DNA of 9,149 bases, from NCBI GenBank assembly GCA_002354005.1, contig DEKS01000076.1, positions 1-9,149 on the forward strand. The letters run 5' to 3'. Each line of letters opens with the position of its first letter. Positions within the stretch are counted from its first letter, which is position 1. Shown piece by piece: positions 1-5,998 of this stretch. Under the pieces are notes generated by a model, which saw nothing but the letters and a program-made list of their open reading frames with translations, did no database searches and was not told where the DNA came from. Source of the stretch: Bacteroidales bacterium UBA2716. Lineage in GTDB: Bacteria; Bacteroidota; Bacteroidia; Bacteroidales; UBA932. Position numbers and translations under genes: made by a program.

Positions 1-270
1 TTCCTCGTAGAAGGCAATATCGGTGAAGGTGAAATCGTATGGCAGAGCTCCAACCCCGTTGCAGACCAGACCATCTATGACAAGAATGTCAAGGCTGAAA
101 TTGGCGTAGACCTCTCCACTCTCTACGATTCCAACTATCATCCTAAGGGCCTCGCTCTTTCCAAGGCCAGCACCAACCCTACCATCATGGAGTACATCGG
201 CAAGTACCCTGTAGACCTTGCAGGTAACACCTGGGCTGCCCCTATGGCAGTTGGCTGCTACCTCAAGTAA
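1..270 (+). CDS. C-terminal fragment of a secreted protein, probably right-handed beta-helix (pectate-lyase-like)
   Basis: The frame is open from base 1 to a TAA at 268-270, giving 89 residues of a protein that begins upstream of the window. I do not recognise a named family with certainty. The end resembles the usual tail of right-handed parallel beta-helix proteins: a stretch like 'LSKASTNPTIMEYIG' in the place of the common 'spa.gSpaiDaG' motif, then 'VDLAGNTW' in place of 'DlaGnpR', and a final 'AVGCYLK' in place of 'iGAYE'. Such proteins include polysaccharide lyases and surface glycan-binding proteins. Codon use differs from the operon downstream: all eight glycines are GGC or GGT, no proline is CCG or CCA, and leucine is only CTC or CTT. 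This suggests an abundantly made protein. The gene ends in its own terminator, so it is a separate unit from the following operon. Family assignment is inference. Confidence 0.6.
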   Translation, partial: FLVEGNIGEGEIVWQSSNPVADQTIYDKNVKAEIGVDLSTLYDSNYHPKGLALSKASTNPTIMEYIGKYPVDLAGNTWAAPMAVGCYLK

Positions 271-294
271 TCAAGAGTCATTATCAACCTTTTT

Positions 295-328
295 ACATGA
301 CGGCCCGGCCGGGCCGTCATGTTTTTTT
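295..328 (+). terminator. Strong intrinsic terminator (perfect palindrome plus T7)
   Basis: Bases 295-322 form a perfect 28-base palindrome centred on GGCCGG. It folds as a 12-bp, very G+C-rich stem with a four-base GGCC loop (307-310). It runs directly into seven T residues (322-328). It lies 24 bases after the stop codon of the upstream gene and before the promoter of the next operon, so it insulates the two units. The left side has no matching A-run, so it should act mainly on the + strand. Confidence 0.92.
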
Positions 329-342
329 CCCCAGGAATAGAG

Positions 343-350
343 TATCTTTG
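343..350 (+). promoter_or_regulatory. Bacteroidota -7 promoter box for the operon
   Basis: TATCTTTG at 343-350 matches the Bacteroides -7 consensus TAnnTTTG exactly. The -33 element is weak: the expected position 19-21 bases upstream falls in the T-tract of the terminator, and no clean TTTG is visible there. Transcription would begin around 356-358, giving a leader of only about 10 bases before the ATG at 368. That leader is A-rich and lacks a Shine-Dalgarno sequence, as is usual in this phylum. The weak -33 box would fit a promoter that needs an activator, but no operator site is recognisable. Confidence 0.6.
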
Positions 351-367
351 CTACAAAAGCACATACA

Positions 368-1384
368 ATGAACAGATGTCATAGCATCGGCCTGCTGTTT
401 TCGGCCCTTTCCCTAATTGCCGCCTGCAGGAATCAAAGCGGTGCCGCTTCTTGCCCGGACGGTCCCGGAATCCCTACGGACAGCATATACTGCCGGGACC
501 CTTTCGTTGTGGCAGACCGGGAAAGCAAGACGTACTATCTTTACCGGAGCTCTACCACGGAAGAAGGACTTGGAGGAGTGGAAGTGTTCAGGAGCAAGGA
601 TCTTCATGCCTGGCATGGTCCGGAGCGGGTGTTCACGGCCCCTCGGGACAATTTCATAAACGGCCCCGTCTGGGCACCGGAGGTGCATCGCTTCAAAGGG
701 GCTTGGTATCTTTTTGCCACCCTTAACAGTGACAAGACCTGGGCCGATACCATTGAGGGCTGGCCGGCCTTTACTTACAGAGGCACGCAGGTCTTCCGCT
801 CGCGCGGCCCGGAAGGTCCGTTCCTGCCCCTTGGCAAAGAACTCACCACGCCTAAGGAATTCATGGCTTTGGACGGGACGCTTTGGGTAGAGGACGGAGT
901 GCCGTACATGGTTTTCTGTCATGAATGGGTTCAGGTCCTGGACGGTACCTTCGAAGCCATGCCCCTTAAAACAGACCTTTCCGGAGCTGCAGGAGATCCC
1001 GTCACTCTATTCACCGCTTCGCAGGCTCCTTGGGTTTCTGCTGTGGCTTATAAGACAGATGCCGATGGTACCAGAACCCCGGGATATGTCTCTGACGGTA
1101 ATTTCGTATACAAAACTAAAGAGGGAGACCTTCTCATCCTTTGGTCTTCCTTTAAAAACGGGAAATACAGCATTGCCATTTCGCGTTCCGCTTCCGGCAA
1201 GCTGGCCGGGCCGTGGACCCCGGACCCGGAACCAATCTTTGAGGCCGACGGCGGCCATCCCATGGTTTTCAAGGATTTTGACGGATCCCTAAAGCTGGTT
1301 TTCCATCAGCCCAACAGCGGATTCTCCCATCCTGTCATCCTTTCAGTAGAAGACACGGGACATACACTTAACATTCACAAATAA
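368..1384 (+). CDS. GH43-family glycoside hydrolase, lipoprotein
   Basis: A 338-residue protein with a lipoprotein signal peptide: hydrophobic residues 7-19, lipobox ending at Cys20 ('LIAAC'). The rest fits a single five-bladed beta-propeller of family GH43, whose members release terminal sugars such as alpha-L-arabinofuranose, beta-xylose or galactofuranose with inversion. The three expected catalytic acids can be placed: general base Asp44 in 'CRDPFVV', pKa-modulating Asp169 in 'MALDGTLW', and general acid Glu186 in 'FCHEW'. Also visible are the GH43 hallmark 'WAPEV' (102-106) and a probable metal-binding or active-site His297 in 'GGHPMVF'. The length suits a catalytic domain with no accessory module. 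It is the first gene of the operon, 12 bases before the phosphodiesterase gene. No acidic run follows Cys20, so a periplasm-facing location is more likely than the cell surface. The family call is firm; the sugar released cannot be read from the sequence, although the neighbours make L-arabinofuranosidase or galactofuranosidase good guesses. Confidence 0.88.
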   Translation: MNRCHSIGLLFSALSLIAACRNQSGAASCPDGPGIPTDSIYCRDPFVVADRESKTYYLYRSSTTEEGLGGVEVFRSKDLHAWHGPERVFTAPRDNFINGPVWAPEVHRFKGAWYLFATLNSDKTWADTIEGWPAFTYRGTQVFRSRGPEGPFLPLGKELTTPKEFMALDGTLWVEDGVPYMVFCHEWVQVLDGTFEAMPLKTDLSGAAGDPVTLFTASQAPWVSAVAYKTDADGTRTPGYVSDGNFVYKTKEGDLLILWSSFKNGKYSIAISRSASGKLAGPWTPDPEPIFEADGGHPMVFKDFDGSLKLVFHQPNSGFSHPVILSVEDTGHTLNIHK

Positions 1385-1396
1385 TTGTGTAAGCAG

Positions 1397-2458
1397 ATGA
1401 AAAAACTCTTACCGGCCACTGTGGCCGCATTGCTGACAATCCTTTCTTGCTCCAAGGCAGACAACACCCCCCGTCTTGTAATCATTACCCTTGACGGCCT
1501 TCGCTGGCAGGAGCTCTACTCCGGAGCCGACGAATCCCTGATGGGAAGTAACAAGTACTGGAGAGAAACGCCTGCGGAGCGCCGTGAGGCTCTAATGCCG
1601 TTTATCTGGCAATATGTCCCGGAACATGGCTACATGATCGGGAACCGCAGCAAGGAGAGTTACATGCAGGTTTCCAACACAATGAATTTCTCCTATCCCG
1701 GCTACAGCGAGATGTTCTGCGGCTGGGCCGATGACGAGAGGATTACCTCCAACAATCCCGTTCCCAATCCAAATGTGAGCGTGCTGGAAGTGGCGTGGAA
1801 AGACCCCAGGTACAATGGCAGTCTCTCCATGTATTCTTCCTGGGAGAGCGTCCGTTATGCGGTTAACAGCGAGAGGGCCGGCTTCCCCGCCAGCAGCGCC
1901 CACGAGCCTTCTTTCACCAACACTTACGTTACCCGAATGCTTGAAGACATGGATGCGGCAACGCCGGGGGAGGGCTTCGGCTACAGCGAGCGCCTGGACC
2001 TCATCACTTATGGAATGGCCATGGAAACGCTCCGGGAGAGCCATCCCAAAGTCTTTTATGTGGCATTTGGAGACACTGACGAATTTGCTCACGAAGGACA
2101 GTATGACAATTATCTGGAAGCAGCCCACTGGACCGACAGATTCATAGGCCGAATAGTGGAGTACTGCGAGTCAGACCCTTTCTACAAGGGAAAAACCACC
2201 TATCTCATCACCTGCGACCATGGTCGCGGAGTGGGTCCGGAGTATACGGACCACGGAGAAAAAACAGCACGCTCCGGTGAAACCTGGTTCATGGCCTTTG
2301 GAAAAGATGTCCCTGTGCTTGGAGAGACATCCGGCAACGGGCCGTTCTACACAAGGCAGTTTGCCGCTACCATTGCCGATATTCTGGATGTAGACTTCAC
2401 TCCCGGGAACGGCGTCAAGTCCGCCCCCATAGATCCTGAATACTCAGAGAATGACTAA
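1397..2458 (+). CDS. Alkaline-phosphatase-superfamily phosphodiesterase (NPP-like), lipoprotein
   Basis: I start the gene at ATG 1397, giving 353 residues. An in-frame TTG at 1385 would add four residues, but MKKLLPA is a better signal-peptide start. The lipobox ends at Cys18 ('LTILSC'). The body matches the two-metal alkaline phosphatase superfamily, closest in pattern to nucleotide pyrophosphatase/phosphodiesterases (NPP). Asp33 in 'IITLDGLRW' is a metal ligand. Ser99 in 'FSYPGYSE' falls where NPP enzymes carry the nucleophilic Thr of 'TFPN'. Asn120, exactly 21 residues later, matches the spacing of the NPP phosphate-binding Asn. Asp228 and His232 have the DxxxH spacing of 'PDxxGH'. Asp274-His275 ('CDHG') and probably His286 ('DHGE') complete the metal sites. 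There is no C/S-x-P-x-R formylglycine motif, so it is not a type I sulfatase. It likely cleaves phosphate diesters or monoesters on a glycan or lipid in the periplasm. Its stop overlaps the next gene's start, suggesting coupled translation. The substrate is unknown. Confidence 0.82.
   Translation: MKKLLPATVAALLTILSCSKADNTPRLVIITLDGLRWQELYSGADESLMGSNKYWRETPAERREALMPFIWQYVPEHGYMIGNRSKESYMQVSNTMNFSYPGYSEMFCGWADDERITSNNPVPNPNVSVLEVAWKDPRYNGSLSMYSSWESVRYAVNSERAGFPASSAHEPSFTNTYVTRMLEDMDAATPGEGFGYSERLDLITYGMAMETLRESHPKVFYVAFGDTDEFAHEGQYDNYLEAAHWTDRFIGRIVEYCESDPFYKGKTTYLITCDHGRGVGPEYTDHGEKTARSGETWFMAFGKDVPVLGETSGNGPFYTRQFAATIADILDVDFTPGNGVKSAPIDPEYSEND
2451..2458 (+). promoter_or_regulatory. Overlapping stop/start junction
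   Basis: The eight bases ATGACTAA contain both the ATG of the GH78-EEP gene and the TAA of the phosphodiesterase gene in another frame. There is no Shine-Dalgarno sequence upstream, only CAGAGA. Termination-reinitiation coupling would keep the amounts of the two proteins linked. This is inference from the arrangement. Confidence 0.7.
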
Positions 2459-4961
2459 AGTACCATTTCCGGCAACGCTTCTTTGCCTTGTCGCACTCTT
2501 TGCATGCTCATCGGCCCAAACGCCGCCTCCTTCAGACGGCTTTGTCACGGAGACGGTTGTTCCGCAGCGCGTAGTGTGCACGTCCGGTCCCGTCAATGAC
2601 CCCCAGTACCTCCTTGACCCTTACTGCGGCCAAGTGTCAACTGACGAGGACCGTGAAACCGTTTTCAGTGCAGGTGGAAGCGTTGTCCTGGATTATGGTA
2701 AAGAACTCCAGGGAGGTGTGCGGATTGTACGCTCCATGTATGGCTCCCATAAAGCCGCAAAGTTCCGTCTGGTGTTTGGCGAGTCGGTCTCCGAGGCCCT
2801 CTCAAGTGTTTCCGATGCTGGGACTACCGCTACAAACGACCATTCCGTTAGGGATTGCACAGTGGAGGTTCCCTGGCTTGGAAGCGTGGAGTTCGGAAGC
2901 AGCGGCTTCCGTTTTGTCCGCCTTGAACTCATTGACGGAGACGGCGAGGACGTCGCCCTGGTGGCCGTGGAAGCCGTATCCAGAAAACGGGACATTCAGT
3001 ATCAGGGTTCCTTCAGTTGCTCTGACGAAGTTCTCACCAGAGTATGGCAGACGGGAGCATATACCGTACACCTTTGTATGCAGGATTATCTTTGGGATGG
3101 AGTGAAAAGGGACCGCCTTGTCTGGATGGGGGACATGCACCCGGAAGTGATGACCGTCAATACGGTATTCGGAAACCAGGGCGTGGTTCAGAAAAGCCTT
3201 GATTATGTGCGGGACAAGACAGCCCCTGGCGGGTGGATGAACGGCATCTCATCTTATTCTCTTTGGTGGATAATCATCCAGCATCACCTTTACTCCTGGT
3301 ACGGAGATTTTGACTACCTTAAGGAGCAGAAAGAGTACCTGGAGGCTCTTCTGGAGGATGTCGTTTCGGAGGTTGAGGATGGATGGGAGGCCTATGGGGA
3401 CGGCAGGTTCATAGACTGGCCTTCAAATGACAAGCCTGCCGTAATTCACGCCGGTCTCCAGGCTCTTACAGTTCGTGCACTTTCGGCCGGGGCCAGTCTG
3501 ATGGAGTGGCTTGGCGAGCCTTCTTTTGCCATCAGATGCCAGGATCTTGCCAAGGAGATGCGTTCACATGTTCCCGGCACCGACTCCAGCAGCCAGGCGG
3601 CAGCCCTCCTCTCATTGGAAGGTATGCTGGACGCCGGAACCGCGTCGGAACTTATCCTTGAAAACGGGCCGGAAAAATTCACCTCGTTCATGGGCTATTA
3701 CCTTTTGGAGGCCCTTGCAAGGAGCGGGCATTATGCCGAAGCCATGGATATGATAAAGGCCTATTGGGGACGCATGCTTGAACTTGGGGCCACCACTTTC
3801 TGGGAAGATTTCAATTACTCGGATGCCGCGGATGCCGCTCCGATAGACGAGGTTGTGCCGGAAGGGAAATTCGACATCCACGCCGATGGCGGAGCCTGGT
3901 GCTATGTGGGCCTCAGGCAAAGTCTCTGCCACGGCTGGGCAAGCGGTCCCACCGCCTGGCTCAGTGCCCATGTGCTCGGAATAGAACCCGTGGGTATAGG
4001 AATGAAAAAGGTAAGGATAGAGCCTCATCTTGGAAATCTTGACTGGGCCGAAGGTACATTCCCTACACCCTACGGTATAATAAGCGTGAGGCATCAGAAA
4101 CGCCCTGACGGAAGCATAGAATCCAAAGTCCGGCTGCCTAAGGGTGTCACAAGAGTAGAATCCCGTTCTGCGCCCTCAAAGACTACGGAGACTCTTGAGG
4201 TGATGTCATTTAACGTGCGCTATGGGTCGGCCGAAGACGGTGACAATGTTTGGAAAAACCGCCGTGAGGCCGCTGCTGCCATGATCATGGACCGCCACCC
4301 GGCTGTGTTCGGCGTACAGGAAGCGCTGGATTTCCAGCTTACTTATTTCGAGGAAAACTGTCCTGACTACAAATATGTGGGCGTGGGACGCGAGGACGGC
4401 GACCACGACGGTGAGCACATGGCCGTTTTCTATGATACGGAGCGCCTGGAGCTCCGGGACTGGGGTACTTACTGGCTGTCCGATACTCCCGATGTGCCTT
4501 CCTATGGCTGGGATGCCGCCTGCAAGCGTACCGCCACGTGGACTCTCATGAAGGACAAGGCTACAGGCCGCCTCTTCTTCTTTGTAAACACTCACCTGGA
4601 CCATGTAGGAGCGGAAGCCCGTAAAAACGGACTGCTGCTCCTGGTAGAAAAGATAGGCGCAATGAATCCGGAAGGCTATCCTATGGTTCTTACGGGAGAC
4701 ATGAATGTTTATCCGGAGGACCCTTGCCTTGTGGCACTGAGGGAACTGATGGAAGACGCCCGGGAAACGGCGCCGGTTACAGATAACGGTGTTACCTGGC
4801 ACGATTGGGGCAAGGAGGTTTCCGGCCCTCCGATTGACTATGTTTTCTATTCCGGCTTTGCCGGCTGCAGTAGGTTCAGGGCCGTCCGGAAGTCCTATAA
4901 GGGCGTAGACTATGTGTCGGACCACTATCCCGTAACGGCCACTCTTAGATATGAGGATTAA
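2451..4961 (+). CDS. GH78-type alpha-L-rhamnosidase fused to an EEP-family phosphoesterase domain, lipoprotein
   Basis: An 836-residue two-enzyme protein. The lipoprotein signal ends at Cys19 ('ALFAC'). Residues about 40-178 form a GH78-type beta-sandwich ('VVLDYGKELQGG'), about 185-510 the (alpha/alpha)6 catalytic barrel, and about 510-570 the C-terminal beta-domain ('IEPHLGNLDWAEGTFPTPYG'). Against the Bacillus GH78 enzyme RhaB (D567, E572, D579, E841), the motif 'DGVKRDRLVWMGD' aligns as Asp216, Asp221, Asp228, and the general base is Glu452 in 'TTFWED'. 'LCHGWASGPT' (492-501) is the usual GH78 H-x-W-S-A-G-P region. It lacks the extra N-terminal domain seen in the other GH78 gene here. After a short Ser/Thr/Lys linker (570-580), residues 582-836 are a complete EEP domain with Asn588, Glu624, His715/Asp717, Asp750/Asn752, Asp796 and Asp824-His825 all present. 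EEP enzymes cleave phosphate esters in nucleic acids, inositol phosphates or sphingolipids. Standalone relatives carry their own signal peptide; this one uses that of the GH78 part. Both active sites look intact, so it may remove rhamnose and an adjacent phosphate substituent. Confidence 0.87.
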   Translation: MTKVPFPATLLCLVALFACSSAQTPPPSDGFVTETVVPQRVVCTSGPVNDPQYLLDPYCGQVSTDEDRETVFSAGGSVVLDYGKELQGGVRIVRSMYGSHKAAKFRLVFGESVSEALSSVSDAGTTATNDHSVRDCTVEVPWLGSVEFGSSGFRFVRLELIDGDGEDVALVAVEAVSRKRDIQYQGSFSCSDEVLTRVWQTGAYTVHLCMQDYLWDGVKRDRLVWMGDMHPEVMTVNTVFGNQGVVQKSLDYVRDKTAPGGWMNGISSYSLWWIIIQHHLYSWYGDFDYLKEQKEYLEALLEDVVSEVEDGWEAYGDGRFIDWPSNDKPAVIHAGLQALTVRALSAGASLMEWLGEPSFAIRCQDLAKEMRSHVPGTDSSSQAAALLSLEGMLDAGTASELILENGPEKFTSFMGYYLLEALARSGHYAEAMDMIKAYWGRMLELGATTFWEDFNYSDAADAAPIDEVVPEGKFDIHADGGAWCYVGLRQSLCHGWASGPTAWLSAHVLGIEPVGIGMKKVRIEPHLGNLDWAEGTFPTPYGIISVRHQKRPDGSIESKVRLPKGVTRVESRSAPSKTTETLEVMSFNVRYGSAEDGDNVWKNRREAAAAMIMDRHPAVFGVQEALDFQLTYFEENCPDYKYVGVGREDGDHDGEHMAVFYDTERLELRDWGTYWLSDTPDVPSYGWDAACKRTATWTLMKDKATGRLFFFVNTHLDHVGAEARKNGLLLLVEKIGAMNPEGYPMVLTGDMNVYPEDPCLVALRELMEDARETAPVTDNGVTWHDWGKEVSGPPIDYVFYSGFAGCSRFRAVRKSYKGVDYVSDHYPVTATLRYED

Positions 4962-4977
4962 AACAACTAAATTAACT

Positions 4978-5988
4978 ATGAAAAGACGTGATTTTCTGAA
5001 GGTTTCCGGTGCGGTGACGGCCGGTCTTGCCCTGACGGGATGCCTGCCGGGCAGGGAGTCAAAGACCGCTGCGGCAACTCCCCTGGAGAATGAACAAAAA
5101 AAACTCTACAAAGACCGCATTTCAAGGGACGTTTCCCCCTATGACCCCCTTTACCTCAAGGAGATAACAGTAAATATCGGCCTCAAGGAGCCCTTTGACG
5201 TAATGCATGTTTCCGACTGCCATATCGCAAGGGCCGACGACCGTGACGGAGAACGCACAATCAAGCTTGCCGCTTCACGGTCAAGGGGAATGAATGCCGG
5301 AGAGCATTACCTGGACGAGGCCGTTAACATTGCCCGGAAGAAGGGCATGCACCTCATGCACACCGGTGACCTTATAGATTTCGTGTCGGAGGCTAATCTA
5401 GACACCTGTGCCAAGCATATGATGGATGAGGACTGGTTCACATGCTCCGGCAACCACGAGTTCTCCATTTACATGGGTGAAGACCATGAGGATGAAGCAT
5501 ATAAACGCCGCAGTTATGACGCCGTGCAGGGAGCATTCCCCAACGACATCACCTTTGCAAGCCGTGTCATCGGCGGCGTGAATTTTGTTGCCGTAGACAA
5601 TGTGTACTATAATTTTACACACGCACAGCTTGAGCTCATGAAGGCCGAAGCAGAGAAAGGCCTTCCCATGGTGATGCTGGTGCACGTCCCCCTGTACACC
5701 CCGGCCCATTTCAAAGACGAGATGGAGGAGGTGGGCGGCGAGTGCGCCTATCTTGCGGGCGTTCCGGACCACCTTGTAGATACCTATAAGCCAGGCAGGC
5801 AGGAATCCCAGAGGGCAGATGCTCCCACCATGGAGTTCATTGACTGGCTCAAGGAGCAGTCCCTCCTGAAGGCCATCCTTGCCGGCCACATGCACCGTTT
5901 CTTCGAAGACCGCTTCTCCGCGACGGCAATACAGTATACGGTTGGGGCCTGCTATCTTGGGGAGGCCGAAGTAGTCCATTTCGTTTAA
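4978..5988 (+). CDS. Calcineurin-like metallophosphoesterase with Tat lipoprotein signal
   Basis: I choose ATG 4978, giving 336 residues. An in-frame ATG at 4951 overlaps the previous gene and would add nine residues ahead of the Tat signal. From 4978 the protein opens with MKRRDFLK, a twin-arginine export motif, followed by a hydrophobic stretch and a lipobox at Cys22 ('ALTGC'). It should therefore cross the membrane folded, with metal already bound, and be lipid-anchored. The dimetal phosphoesterase motifs are all present: Asp80-x-His82 ('SDCH'), Asp131 ('HTGDLID'), Asn159-His160 ('SGNHE'), His236 ('MLVHVPLY') and His304-x-His306 ('AGHMH'). Such enzymes hydrolyse phosphate mono- or diesters with Fe, Mn or Zn. 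Nothing visible narrows the substrate. Its place between a GH78-EEP fusion and a GH27 enzyme points to a glycan or glycolipid substrate rather than nucleotides, by inference. It sits 16 bases after the previous stop and 10 before the next start. Confidence 0.87.
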   Translation: MKRRDFLKVSGAVTAGLALTGCLPGRESKTAAATPLENEQKKLYKDRISRDVSPYDPLYLKEITVNIGLKEPFDVMHVSDCHIARADDRDGERTIKLAASRSRGMNAGEHYLDEAVNIARKKGMHLMHTGDLIDFVSEANLDTCAKHMMDEDWFTCSGNHEFSIYMGEDHEDEAYKRRSYDAVQGAFPNDITFASRVIGGVNFVAVDNVYYNFTHAQLELMKAEAEKGLPMVMLVHVPLYTPAHFKDEMEEVGGECAYLAGVPDHLVDTYKPGRQESQRADAPTMEFIDWLKEQSLLKAILAGHMHRFFEDRFSATAIQYTVGACYLGEAEVVHFV

Positions 5989-5998
5989 ACGCTCCGGC

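Noticed and set aside
413..922. A 169-codon open frame on the minus strand inside the GH43 gene
   Set aside because: The opposite strand encodes the GH43 catalytic residues; the low stop frequency comes from G+C-rich codons.
1385..1396. TTG start extending the phosphodiesterase by four residues
   Set aside because: It begins immediately after the previous stop and puts MCKQ before a normal MKK-type signal peptide; ATG 1397 is more plausible.
1397..2458. Reading the phosphodiesterase gene as a formylglycine sulfatase
   Set aside because: No C/S-x-P-x-R motif occurs; the nucleophile region aligns with NPP-type enzymes instead.
4206..4925. A 239-codon open frame on the minus strand
   Set aside because: It lies wholly opposite the EEP domain, whose catalytic motifs are all intact on the + strand; no recognisable protein motif, signal peptide or leader supports it.
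4951..4977. Earlier ATG for the metallophosphoesterase
   Set aside because: It overlaps the previous gene by 11 bases and adds MRIKTTKLT before the Tat motif; the ATG at 4978 gives a standard Tat signal length.
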